A stretch of DNA of 64,000 bases, from positions 310,001 to 374,000 of the forward strand of contig NZ_QPIG01000001.1 of the NCBI RefSeq assembly GCF_003337215.1. Reading direction: 5' to 3'. Both the position numbers and the translations under genes were made by a program. This document shows, piece by piece, positions 37,162 to 46,039 of this stretch. A model generated the notes under the pieces. The model was not told the origin of the DNA and did not search any database. It saw only the letters and a list, made by a program, of their open reading frames with translations. Source of the stretch: Oceanihabitans sediminis. GTDB taxonomy: Bacteria > Bacteroidota > Bacteroidia > Flavobacteriales > Flavobacteriaceae. Position 1 is the first letter of the stretch. Each line of letters begins with the position of its first letter.

Positions 37162-38124
37162 ATGGTAAAAATAACAGCAGCAGAAGTAAATAAATTAAGA
37201 CAGTCTACAGGGGCTGGAATGATGGATTGCAAAAAAGCTTTAGTAGAAGCTGAAGGTGATTTTGATAAAGCAATTGAAATTTTACGTAAAAAAGGTCAAA
37301 AAGTAGCAGCAAAGAGAGCAGATCGTGAGTCTACTGAAGGAGCTGCAGTTTCTAAAGTAAACGCTGATAACACTGCAGGTGTTGCTATCGTTTTAGGATG
37401 TGAAACTGACTTTGTTGGTAAAAACGAATCTTTCTTAAAATTAGCAAACGAATTTGCTGAAATCGCTTTAAACTTTGATAACAAAGAAGATTTCTTAGCT
37501 GCAGATTTCGGTGGTATGACCGTTGCAGAAAAATTAGTTGAGCAAACTGGTGTAATTGGTGAGAAAATTGACATCAATGCATTTGAGAAATTAGAAGCAC
37601 CTTTTGTTGGTACTTACGTACACATTAACAAGATTGGAGCTTTAGTAGGTTTATCTGAAAAAACAGATAACGCTGAAGAAGTAGCAAAAGACGTAGCAAT
37701 GCAAGTAGCATCTATGGGAGCAACTTCATTAACTTACAAAGATTTTGATCCTGCATATGTAGCTGCTGAAACAGAAGCTAGAATTGCAGTTATTGAAAAA
37801 GATAATATCGAGTTAGGACGTTTAGGAAAAACCCTTAAAAACGTACCTCAATATATCTCTATGCAACAAATTACTCCTGAGGTTCTTGCTAAAGCAGAGG
37901 AAGATGCTAAAGCTGAATTAAAAGCAGAAGGAAAGCCAGAACAAATCTGGGACAGAATTCTTCCAGGAAAAATGGAGCGTTTTATCTCTGACAATACTAC
38001 TTTAGATCAAGAACAATGTTTATTAGATCAAAAGTTTATTAAAGATGAAAAAATGAGCGTTGGTGATTATGTTTCTTCTAAAGGTTTAGAAGTTACAGGA
38101 TTTAAACGTGTATCTTTAGGATAA
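37162..38124 (+). CDS. tsf: translation elongation factor Ts
   Basis: A 320-residue nucleotide-exchange factor for EF-Tu. The N-terminal UBA-like domain has VNKLRQSTGAGMMDCKKAL; the core has GCETDFVGKNESF, the key EF-Tu contact TDFV. The length is longer than the E. coli form (about 283) because of an extended C-terminal domain (about 215-320), seen in related bacteria. It follows rpsB, the standard arrangement, but behind a hairpin. Confidence 0.98.
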   Translation: MVKITAAEVNKLRQSTGAGMMDCKKALVEAEGDFDKAIEILRKKGQKVAAKRADRESTEGAAVSKVNADNTAGVAIVLGCETDFVGKNESFLKLANEFAEIALNFDNKEDFLAADFGGMTVAEKLVEQTGVIGEKIDINAFEKLEAPFVGTYVHINKIGALVGLSEKTDNAEEVAKDVAMQVASMGATSLTYKDFDPAYVAAETEARIAVIEKDNIELGRLGKTLKNVPQYISMQQITPEVLAKAEEDAKAELKAEGKPEQIWDRILPGKMERFISDNTTLDQEQCLLDQKFIKDEKMSVGDYVSSKGLEVTGFKRVSLG

Positions 38125-38162
38125 TCCAATACCTGCGAAAGCAGCAGTATATAAAATATAAG

Positions 38163-38197
38163 ACCACTACTCTTTTTTAAGATGTAGTGGTTTTTTT
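38163..38197 (+). terminator. rho-independent terminator of tsf
   Basis: ACCACTAC / GTAGTGGT stem, extended inward by CTT/AAG, followed by eight T. Confidence 0.9.
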
Positions 38198-38234
38198 ATT
38201 TCTGCAAATCTCATATCTAAAAAAAGATATTCAT

Positions 38235-38242
38235 TATATTTG
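38235..38242 (+). promoter_or_regulatory. candidate -7 box for pyrH, with an upstream inverted repeat
   Basis: TATATTTG, 51 nt before the pyrH ATG. Just upstream lies ATATCT-N6-AGATAT (38213-38230), covering the spacer between -33 and -7. This could be an operator or chance AT-rich symmetry. Confidence 0.45.
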
Positions 38243-38293
38243 CTAAACCCTTTTAAATAAAAGTGTAAAAACTTACAAACAGCTAAACAAAAA

Positions 38294-39001
38294 ATGAAAT
38301 ACAAAAGAATTCTTTTAAAATTATCTGGTGAAGCATTAATGGGAAAACGCCAATACGGTATAGACCCGGAACGTTTAGCAGAATACGCCAAAGACATTAA
38401 AGAGATAACAGAACTAGGTGTAGAAGTTGCCATTGTTATTGGTGGAGGGAACATTTTTAGGGGAGTTGCAGGAGCTATGAACGGTATGGACCGCGTACAA
38501 GGTGACCATATGGGGATGCTTGCAACGGTTATTAACGGCTTAGCACTACAAAACGCACTAGAAGATGCCGGAGTAAAAACGCGCTTACAAACAGCTATTA
38601 AAATCAATGAGGTAGCAGAGCCATTCATTCGCAGAAAAGCCATGAGTCATTTAAACAAAGGACGTGTAGTTATTTTTGGTGGTGGTACAGGAAACCCTTA
38701 TTTTACTACAGACTCGGCTGCAGTTTTAAGAGCTATTGAAATTGAAGCAGATGTTATTTTAAAAGGAACTCGTGTAGATGGTATTTATAACGCAGATCCA
38801 GAAAAAGACAGTAATGCCATTAAATTTGAACATATCACTTTTGACGATGTTTTACGTAAAGGTTTAAAAGTTATGGATACAACTGCATTCACTTTAAGTC
38901 AAGAAAACAAATTACCTATTATTGTTTTTGATATGAATAAAAAAGGTAATTTATTGAAAGTAGTTACTGGTGAGAATATCGGTACCAAAGTAAATTTATA
39001 A
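38294..39001 (+). CDS. pyrH: UMP kinase
   Basis: A 235-residue hexameric kinase converting UMP to UDP in pyrimidine synthesis. Family blocks are [57 protein letters not shown] and [13 protein letters not shown]. It lies between tsf and frr, the conserved rpsB-tsf-pyrH-frr order of many bacteria. Confidence 0.98.
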   Translation: MKYKRILLKLSGEALMGKRQYGIDPERLAEYAKDIKEITELGVEVAIVIGGGNIFRGVAGAMNGMDRVQGDHMGMLATVINGLALQNALEDAGVKTRLQTAIKINEVAEPFIRRKAMSHLNKGRVVIFGGGTGNPYFTTDSAAVLRAIEIEADVILKGTRVDGIYNADPEKDSNAIKFEHITFDDVLRKGLKVMDTTAFTLSQENKLPIIVFDMNKKGNLLKVVTGENIGTKVNL

Positions 39002-39044
39002 TACAATTAGCAAGCAATAAAATAAATGCAACCAAAGCTTAGTA

Positions 39045-39073
39045 TTGCTTTTAAGAAGCGAGCACTAATTTTG
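39045..39073 (+). promoter_or_regulatory. frr promoter
   Basis: TTG (39045-39047), 18-nt spacer, TAATTTTG (39066-39073). Start predicted near 39077, about 39 nt before the frr ATG. Confidence 0.65.
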
Positions 39074-39115
39074 GCTTAGTTTTTGAAAACCAACAAGTAA
39101 TTAAAATTTTTAGAA

Positions 39116-39673
39116 ATGAACGAAGACATTACATTTATAATAGACTCTACAAAGGAAGCAATGGTGAATGCTGTTAAGCATTTAGAAAAACAATTCTTAA
39201 ACATTCGTGCGGGAAAGGCAAGTCCTGCTATGCTTGGTAGTGTTAAAGTAGACTATTACGGATCGCAAACACCTTTAAGTCAAGTTGCAAACGTAAACAC
39301 TCCGGATGGTAGAACGATTACGGTACAGCCTTGGGAGAAAAACATGCTTCAAGAGATTGAGCGTGGTATTGCTTATGCGAATCTTGGTTTTAACCCGATG
39401 AATAATGGAGAAACTATTATTATAAATGTTCCGCCTTTAACAGAAGAAAGAAGACTTGCCTTAGCAAAACAAGCTAAAGCAGAAGCTGAGGATGCTAAGA
39501 TTGGTGTTAGAAACGCAAGAAAAGATGCTAATAACGACTTGAAAAAAGTAGATGGTATTTCTGAAGACCTTCAAAAAAGTGCTGAGCAGGAAGTTCAAGA
39601 ATTAACAGATAGCTTTATCAAAAAGATAGATGACTTGTACGCTGTTAAGGATAAGGAAATCATGACTGTTTAA
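39116..39673 (+). CDS. frr: ribosome recycling factor
   Basis: A 185-residue factor that splits post-termination ribosomes with EF-G. Recognised by LNIRAGKASPAMLGSVKVDYYG, TPDGRTITVQPWEK and INVPPLTEERR, and by the normal length. It carries its own promoter and a downstream hairpin, so it can be expressed apart from pyrH. Confidence 0.98.
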   Translation: MNEDITFIIDSTKEAMVNAVKHLEKQFLNIRAGKASPAMLGSVKVDYYGSQTPLSQVANVNTPDGRTITVQPWEKNMLQEIERGIAYANLGFNPMNNGETIIINVPPLTEERRLALAKQAKAEAEDAKIGVRNARKDANNDLKKVDGISEDLQKSAEQEVQELTDSFIKKIDDLYAVKDKEIMTV

Positions 39674-39677
39674 TATA

Positions 39678-39699
39678 AAAGCGACTTAAAAGTCGCTTT
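39678..39699 (+). terminator. frr terminator
   Basis: AAAGCGACTT / AAGTCGCTTT stem with a minimal loop, right after the frr stop and followed by a T-rich tract. Confidence 0.85.
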
Positions 39700-39737
39700 A
39701 TTTATACCTTTTCATCTCCGTTTTCGTTACTATAATT

Positions 39738-40478
39738 ATGCAACATATAAAGAACTTTTTATTACTAGTTTGTTTCTTGCAGTTTGCTATAGGTGTTGCG
39801 CAAAATAAATTCCCATTTATACCAAGCAACCAACACCAGTTAACCGAAGCGCAGATAGAAAACACGCCAATTAACATAACTGCAGACATCTTATTGTTTA
39901 ACGAGAGAGGAAAGATACTTTCTATGTCTAACTTGTCGTTAATGACCAACCCAGACTACAAACCTCTTTTCTTTGCAGACACACAAGGGCAAGTAAAAAG
40001 CGTTGTTTTTATAAAGCAGAACAAGCAACCTGTTTTAGTGGAAGTAAATAAGGAAGCAGCTTTTACTCCAGGAGAAAAAGCATTAGACTTTATTGCGAAA
40101 GATATTAACGGGAAACACTATAAGCTTTCGGAATTACGAGGAAAAGTGGTGGTTTTAAATTTCTGGTTTACGAAGTGCGGACCTTGTATTGCTGAAATTC
40201 CGCAGTTAAATGCTTTAGTTTCTAATTTCAAAAACAAAGATGTTGTATTCTTAGCAATCACCTTTAACAAGAAAGATATTGTAAAACCTTTTCTAGAAAG
40301 TAATCCTTTTGCATATACTATTTTACCAAATGCTAATGATGTTATCTCTATGTACCGAGTAAACAGCTACCCTACTAGCATAGTAATAAATAAAAAAGGA
40401 GAAATTGTTCTGAAAGAATTAGGTTATAGAACCAATATTAAAGAAGTATTAGCAACTTCTATAGACGCATCCTTATAA
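39738..40478 (+). CDS. TlpA-like thiol-disulfide oxidoreductase
   Basis: A 246-residue exported thioredoxin-fold protein. Signal peptide MQHIKNFLLLVCFLQFAIGVAQ; an unassigned N-terminal domain (about 23-108); an AhpC/TSA-type thioredoxin domain (about 112-235) with WFTKCGPC (C147 and C150) and the cis-proline SYPTS. It probably reduces or isomerises disulfides, or handles haem-protein thiols, in the periplasm. The next gene starts 5 bp downstream, so the two are likely co-transcribed. Confidence 0.88.
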   Translation: MQHIKNFLLLVCFLQFAIGVAQNKFPFIPSNQHQLTEAQIENTPINITADILLFNERGKILSMSNLSLMTNPDYKPLFFADTQGQVKSVVFIKQNKQPVLVEVNKEAAFTPGEKALDFIAKDINGKHYKLSELRGKVVVLNFWFTKCGPCIAEIPQLNALVSNFKNKDVVFLAITFNKKDIVKPFLESNPFAYTILPNANDVISMYRVNSYPTSIVINKKGEIVLKELGYRTNIKEVLATSIDASL

Positions 40479-40483
40479 TCCTA

Positions 40484-41767
40484 ATGAAAAAATTCTGCTT
40501 TAGCTTTTTGTTATGTATTTCGTTCTTTTTAAGTAAGGCACAAACTCCTATTGCAAACGATAGCCTACAAGTAAAAATTGTAAAAAAAGATTCTATAAAA
40601 CGAAAGGCATTTGTACAGCAGTTAGGAAACGGATTTTTTCCAACAAAATATATTGATATTGATCTGAAGTATTTGGTAAAATACAACCAATACGAAGGAT
40701 TTAGAAATGGTATTGGCGGACAAACCAACAATACTTTTTCAGAAAATGTACGATTCAATACTTATGTAGTTTATGGTTTTGGTGACCAGAAATTCAAATA
40801 CAGTATTGGTGGTGGTGTTAAACTGAAAGACAAGACAAACACTTGGCTTAACGTATCCTATACCGATGATTTAAGTGAGACAGGAAGTTCTACCTTTTTA
40901 ACCGATAGCAGGTTTTTTCAACTTTTTGAACCTCGTCTTTTAAATATTAATCTGTTTCACAAACATATTACCAAAGCTATTTCTTTAGAGCATCAATTGA
41001 CTCCGAGTTTGATTGGAGAAACAGAAGTAGCTATAAGTAATGTAAACACCACCTACGATTATCAATTTGTGGTAAACGGGAAATCCTTTAACGAAATTCA
41101 CTTGAGCACTTCTAAAACTGCTGTGCAGTGGAGTCCGTTTAGTAAGTTTGAAACCGTAGATAATAAGTTTAAAATATTGAAGGATGGTTACCCAAAATTC
41201 ACCTTACAATACACCAAGAGTTTTAATGGCGTTTTTAAAGGGAATTTTAATTTCTCTAAAGTAGATTTTAGAACCATCTTTAAAAAAGAATTTGCAAACG
41301 ATGCTTTTTCTTTATTAACGGTAACTGCAGGATTGGCTAGTGGCGAAACCCCTCTTACCCATTTATATCATGCCTACCCAAACAATATTAATAAAGAAAC
41401 AGTGATGCAACGTTTTTCTGTTGCCGGAGTAACTAGTTTTGAAACCATGTTTTTTAATGAGTTCTTTTCCGATAGAATTACCACCTTTCAATTAAAACAT
41501 CATTTGAGTCCGTTTAAAATAAGCAGACGTTTTAAACCAGAGTTAGTACTTATTACAAGATTTGCTATTGGGGACATGAGTCATATAGACAGACATCAGC
41601 AAATATCCTTTAACACGCTAGACAAAGGCTATACAGAATCTGGAATAGAAATCAACAAACTGGTTTTTGGTTTCGGTTTAAGCTTCACCTACAGATACGG
41701 AGCTTATCACTTAACTAATATAGAAGATAATATGGCATTGAAATTTACTTTTAATGTTACTTTATAA
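40484..41767 (+). CDS. outer-membrane beta-barrel protein, DUF5686-like
   Basis: A 427-residue protein with signal peptide (FSFLLCISFFLSKAQ). The YNQYEGFRNGIGGQTN block and the following strands look like the barrel half of DUF5686 proteins, and it ends in an aromatic closing strand (LKFTFNVTL). The N-terminal carboxypeptidase-regulatory domain usual in DUF5686 proteins is absent; about 45 residues sit ahead of the barrel. Role unknown; envelope localisation fits the coupled TlpA-like gene. Confidence 0.72.
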   Translation: MKKFCFSFLLCISFFLSKAQTPIANDSLQVKIVKKDSIKRKAFVQQLGNGFFPTKYIDIDLKYLVKYNQYEGFRNGIGGQTNNTFSENVRFNTYVVYGFGDQKFKYSIGGGVKLKDKTNTWLNVSYTDDLSETGSSTFLTDSRFFQLFEPRLLNINLFHKHITKAISLEHQLTPSLIGETEVAISNVNTTYDYQFVVNGKSFNEIHLSTSKTAVQWSPFSKFETVDNKFKILKDGYPKFTLQYTKSFNGVFKGNFNFSKVDFRTIFKKEFANDAFSLLTVTAGLASGETPLTHLYHAYPNNINKETVMQRFSVAGVTSFETMFFNEFFSDRITTFQLKHHLSPFKISRRFKPELVLITRFAIGDMSHIDRHQQISFNTLDKGYTESGIEINKLVFGFGLSFTYRYGAYHLTNIEDNMALKFTFNVTL

Positions 41768-41799
41768 TTATTTAACCATAGTAATACCTAGCTTTTCCA

Positions 41800-41807
41800 T
41801 ACCTTTG
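41800..41807 (+). promoter_or_regulatory. -7 box for the RND transporter gene
   Basis: TACCTTTG, 86 nt upstream of the ATG; no clear -33. The predicted leader of about 80 nt contains CTGTTT / AAACAG and AAAAA-GCG-TTTTT complementary segments. Confidence 0.5.
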
Positions 41808-41893
41808 CAAATTCTGTTTAAATACGATAAAAACAGTTTACAAAAAGCGTTTTTCTTGTAGTTAAATAGGATCTATATTTTTTTAATTATACT

Positions 41894-44302
41894 ATGCTTA
41901 AACTATTTACAAAAAGTTTCTGGGACGTTGTAGCTAGAATAATACTTCGTAATAAAATTGCTATCATCCTTGCTATACTAATAGCAACAGGGTTGCTTGC
42001 TTCGCAATGGAAGCATATGCGCTTTACCTATACCGAAGCAAATTTATTACCAGATGACCACATAGTTAACCAAGAGTACAACAACTTTCTAGATGTTTTT
42101 GGGGAAGAAGGTAACCTAATTGTTATAGGAGTTAAAGACACAACACTCTTTACGGTTGAAAAGCTAAATGCTTGGAACAAACTTTCGCAAAGCTTTAAAA
42201 ATATAGAAGAAGTAGAAACGGTTGTTTCTATTAGCGACCTTCAAAAACTTGTTAAAGACTCCGAAAAGGAACAGTTTGCACTAGAGCCTTTTATAAAAGA
42301 CTCTATCACTTCTATAGAACAGATAAACCTGCTTCAAGAAGAACTCTTTCAGAAGTATCCTTTTTACGACAACTTTTTATTCAATAAGGAAACAAAAACA
42401 GTACGTACAGCAATCTATTTAAAGAAAGACATTGTTAATACTGCTGCTAGAAAAGATTTTGTTTTTGACCATCTAATTCCTAAGATTTCTGCTTTTGAAG
42501 CACAAACTAATATGGATGTTAGGGTTTCGGGGATGCCTTATGTTAGAACCCTAAACGCACAAAATATTGTAGATGAGATAGGAACCTTTATTGGTTTAGC
42601 ACTAGCGGTTACTTCCTTAATTTTCTTTTTCTTCTTTAGATCTTTTAGAGCAACATTCATTTCGTTGATTGTTGTTTCTTTTGGGGTAATGTGGACCTTT
42701 GGTATCATAGGTTTCTTGAAATATGAAATAACTGTTTTAACAGCTCTTATTCCGCCATTAATTATTGTTATTGGAATACCAAACTGTATTTTTTTAATTA
42801 ATAAATACCAGCGAGAGGTTAAGCTTCATGGTAATAAAGTAAAATCTTTACAGCGTGTGATCACTAAGGTTGGTAATGCAACTTTAATGACGAATATCAC
42901 AACCGCATCTGGTTTTGCTACTTTTATTCTAACCGAAAGTCAGCTTTTAAAAGAATTTGGAATTGTTGCTTCCTTAAGTATTGTAGCTATTTTCATGCTA
43001 TGCTTACTTATTATTCCTATTATTTACACTTTCCTTCCACATCCTAAAGACAGACATTTAGAGCATTTAAATAAACGTTGGATTGGTGGTTTTGTAAATT
43101 GGATAGAGAAAATGGTGAAGCAGAAACGAATTACCATTTATATCTCGGCTGTATTACTGCTAACTTTTAGTTTAATTGGAATCTTTCAGATTAAAATTTC
43201 TGGAAGTCTGATTGAAGACATGTCTAAAAAGGCTGAGTTCTTTCAGGATATTCGCTTTTTTGAAGAAGAATTTAACGGTATTATGCCTTTAGAAATTTTG
43301 GTGGACACCCAACGTAAGAAAGGTGTTATGAAACTTTCTACTTTAAAAAGAATGGATGAACTCGAAGAGGTCATTCTTGAGAAGCCAGAACTTTCAAAGC
43401 CAATTTCTGTAGTTAGTTTGGTGAAATATTCTAAACAAGCTTATTATAACGGAAACCCAAAATACTATCAGTTACCAACAAGTCAGGAGAATAGTTTTAT
43501 CATGTCTTATGCTAAAAACTCTTCGTCTGATGTAGACTTATTAAGGAATTTTGTGGATAGCACTGGGCAGTATGCACGTATCACTACCTTTATGAAAGAT
43601 ATTGGTACCGATAAAATGGAAAATATTGAAGAAGACCTTCAAAACAAAATAAACAAGGTTTTCCCAGAGGATAGGTTTACGGTTACCATGACCGGAAAAG
43701 CATTGGTTTTTCAAAAGGGAACTAAGTATTTGGTTAAGAATTTAGCCATTTCCTTATCGCTAGCCATTTTATTAATTGCCTTATTCATGGCCTATATGTT
43801 TAGGTCTTTAAGAATGATTATAGTGTCCTTAATTCCTAATATCCTTCCCTTATTAATAACAGCGGGATTAATGGGCTATTTAGGCGTTCCTATAAAACCT
43901 TCTACCATTTTAGTATTTAGTATTGCCTTTGGAATTTCGGTAGATGACACTATTCACTTTTTAGCAAAATACCGACAAGAATTAATTGCAAACAACTGGA
44001 AGATTAAGAAATCTGTTTATGCCGCTTTACGCGAAACAGGAGTAAGTATGTTTTATACTTCTATCGTATTATTCTTTGGTTTCTTAGTATTTACATTCTC
44101 TAGTTTTGGAGGAACCGTTGCCTTAGGAGCATTAGTTTCTGCAACACTATTATTTGCCATGTTATCTAACTTATTACTTTTACCTTCCTTATTACTTTCT
44201 TTAGAAAGAAGTATTGCAAACAAGGAGGTTTTAAAAGAACCTTCTATCAATATTATTCCGGAGGAAAATGATGAGGAAGATGCCATGGAAAATGAAAAAT
44301 AA
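41894..44302 (+). CDS. RND/MMPL-type transporter permease
   Basis: An 802-residue inner-membrane protein with the two-fold RND layout: TM1 (about 18-38), periplasmic domain, five TM segments (about 228-385; SLIFFFFFRSFRATFISL, PPLIIVIGIPNCIFLINKY), TM7 (about 415-435), a second periplasmic domain, and five more TM segments (about 615-775; SIAFGISVDDTIHFLAKYR). Asp-containing motifs in the transmembrane core support proton coupling. It is shorter than drug-efflux RND pumps (about 1040) and resembles lipid/hopanoid exporters. There is no adaptor or TolC beside it. The substrate is unknown. The C-terminal tail is acidic. Confidence 0.9.
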   Translation: MLKLFTKSFWDVVARIILRNKIAIILAILIATGLLASQWKHMRFTYTEANLLPDDHIVNQEYNNFLDVFGEEGNLIVIGVKDTTLFTVEKLNAWNKLSQSFKNIEEVETVVSISDLQKLVKDSEKEQFALEPFIKDSITSIEQINLLQEELFQKYPFYDNFLFNKETKTVRTAIYLKKDIVNTAARKDFVFDHLIPKISAFEAQTNMDVRVSGMPYVRTLNAQNIVDEIGTFIGLALAVTSLIFFFFFRSFRATFISLIVVSFGVMWTFGIIGFLKYEITVLTALIPPLIIVIGIPNCIFLINKYQREVKLHGNKVKSLQRVITKVGNATLMTNITTASGFATFILTESQLLKEFGIVASLSIVAIFMLCLLIIPIIYTFLPHPKDRHLEHLNKRWIGGFVNWIEKMVKQKRITIYISAVLLLTFSLIGIFQIKISGSLIEDMSKKAEFFQDIRFFEEEFNGIMPLEILVDTQRKKGVMKLSTLKRMDELEEVILEKPELSKPISVVSLVKYSKQAYYNGNPKYYQLPTSQENSFIMSYAKNSSSDVDLLRNFVDSTGQYARITTFMKDIGTDKMENIEEDLQNKINKVFPEDRFTVTMTGKALVFQKGTKYLVKNLAISLSLAILLIALFMAYMFRSLRMIIVSLIPNILPLLITAGLMGYLGVPIKPSTILVFSIAFGISVDDTIHFLAKYRQELIANNWKIKKSVYAALRETGVSMFYTSIVLFFGFLVFTFSSFGGTVALGALVSATLLFAMLSNLLLLPSLLLSLERSIANKEVLKEPSINIIPEENDEEDAMENEK

Positions 44303-44316
44303 TAACAACAATAAAT

Positions 44317-44324
44317 TATCTTTG
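44317..44324 (+). promoter_or_regulatory. -7 box for asnS
   Basis: TATCTTTG, 46 nt upstream of the asnS ATG; no clear -33 element. Confidence 0.5.
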
Positions 44325-44370
44325 CAACTATATTATTTAAAGCATTTATAAGATTTTAAAATATCATATT

Positions 44371-45804
44371 ATGAACACATATACCGTTTCAAAATTATTA
44401 ACATCAGAACAATTTGGTCAAGAAGTTGAAATAAAAGGTTGGGTTAGAACCTTTCGTGCTAATCGTTTTATTGCTTTAAATGATGGTTCTACATTAAACA
44501 ACATTCAATGTGTTGTAGATTTTGAAAACACTGCAGAAGAAACTTTAAAACGTATTACTACAGGAGCTGCAGTACACATAAAAGGAGAGTTGGTAGAAAG
44601 TCAGGGAAAAGGACAAAATGTAGAAATAGTAGTTTCTAGTATTGAAATACTTGGAGATTCTGATCCGGAAAGCTACCCTATTCAACCTAAAAAACACTCT
44701 TTTGAGTTTTTACGTGAAAACGCACACTTACGTACACGTACAAACACTTTTAGTGCTGTAATGCGTTTACGCTCTACTTTATCTTTTGCAATTCACAAAT
44801 ATTTTAATGACAACGGATTCTACTATATGCATACACCAATTATTACTGGTAGTGATGCAGAAGGAGCTGGTGAAATGTTTCGTATAACTAGCTTAGATGC
44901 TAAAAACCCGCCATTAAACGAAGCTGGTGAAGTAGATTTTAAAGAAGATTTCTTCGGAAAAGAAACAAACCTTACTGTATCTGGACAGTTAGAAGCAGAA
45001 ACCTATGCGATGTCTTTAGGTAAAGTGTATACTTTTGGTCCGACTTTTAGAGCAGAAAACTCTAATACCTCTAGACACTTATCCGAATTCTGGATGATTG
45101 AACCAGAGGTTGCTTTTATGGACTTAGCAGGAAACATGGACTTAGCAGAAGATTTCATGAAGTTTGTTTTAAAATACGTTTTAGATAACAACAGAGAAGA
45201 TTTAGAGTTTTTAGAAAAGCGTTTATTAGACGAAGAAAAAACGAAGCCACAAGCAGAAAGAAGTGAAATGAGTTTGATTGAGAAATTAAACTTTGTTATA
45301 GACAATAACTTTAAGAGAGTTAGCTATACCGAAGCTATTGATATTCTTAAAAACTCTAAACCAAATAAGAAAAAGAAATTTAAATATATCATTGAGGAAT
45401 GGGGTGCAGATTTACAATCGGAGCACGAGCGTTTCTTAGTAGAAAAGCACTTTAAATGTCCGGTAATTTTATTTGATTACCCTGCAAACATCAAAGCATT
45501 CTATATGCGTTTAAACGAGGATGGCAAAACCGTTCGCGCTATGGATATCCTTTTCCCAGGAATTGGAGAAATTGTAGGAGGTTCGCAACGTGAAGAGCGT
45601 TTAGAAGTTTTAAAAGAAAAAATGCAAGCGCTTAACATTCCTGAAGAAGAACTTTGGTGGTACTTAGATTTACGTAAATACGGTACCGCAGTTCACTCTG
45701 GATTTGGTTTAGGATTTGAGCGTTTAGTAATGTTCGCTACCGGAATGACGAACATTCGTGACGTAATACCTTTCCCAAGAACACCACATAACGCAGAGTT
45801 TTAG
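44371..45804 (+). CDS. asnS: asparaginyl-tRNA synthetase
   Basis: A 477-residue class IIb synthetase charging tRNA-Asn. It has an N-terminal OB-fold anticodon-binding domain (about 1-110; VEIKGWVRTFR) and a catalytic domain with motif 1 (YMHTPIITGSDAEGAGEMF), motif 2 (FGPTFRAENSNTSRHLSEFW) and motif 3 (GFGLGFERLVMF). Direct charging implies that tRNA-Asn need not be made by transamidation. A hairpin terminator follows about 65 nt downstream. Confidence 0.98.
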   Translation: MNTYTVSKLLTSEQFGQEVEIKGWVRTFRANRFIALNDGSTLNNIQCVVDFENTAEETLKRITTGAAVHIKGELVESQGKGQNVEIVVSSIEILGDSDPESYPIQPKKHSFEFLRENAHLRTRTNTFSAVMRLRSTLSFAIHKYFNDNGFYYMHTPIITGSDAEGAGEMFRITSLDAKNPPLNEAGEVDFKEDFFGKETNLTVSGQLEAETYAMSLGKVYTFGPTFRAENSNTSRHLSEFWMIEPEVAFMDLAGNMDLAEDFMKFVLKYVLDNNREDLEFLEKRLLDEEKTKPQAERSEMSLIEKLNFVIDNNFKRVSYTEAIDILKNSKPNKKKKFKYIIEEWGADLQSEHERFLVEKHFKCPVILFDYPANIKAFYMRLNEDGKTVRAMDILFPGIGEIVGGSQREERLEVLKEKMQALNIPEEELWWYLDLRKYGTAVHSGFGLGFERLVMFATGMTNIRDVIPFPRTPHNAEF

Positions 45805-45870
45805 AAAGAAGCTAATTAAATACTATTCGCTATAGCATTTAAAAGTTTATCTTTCATTCCTATTTATATT

Positions 45871-45908
45871 ATCTCTCCTCTTTTTTATTAAAGTGGAGAG
45901 ATTTTTTG
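45871..45908 (+). terminator. asnS terminator
   Basis: ATCTCTCC (45871-45878) pairs with GGAGAGAT (45895-45902), followed by a T-run. The remaining sequence to rpoN is AT-rich with no gene. Confidence 0.85.
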
Positions 45909-46039
45909 ATTTTAAAAAACATAAAATCAAAAGGAGTGTAGATGTGAAAAATATTTATTAAATTATATTTCAAAACAAGTTCGTTTTAAATAGAAATATA
46001 GCTAGTTTTATTTATTTTTATATTAAATCAAAATACGCA

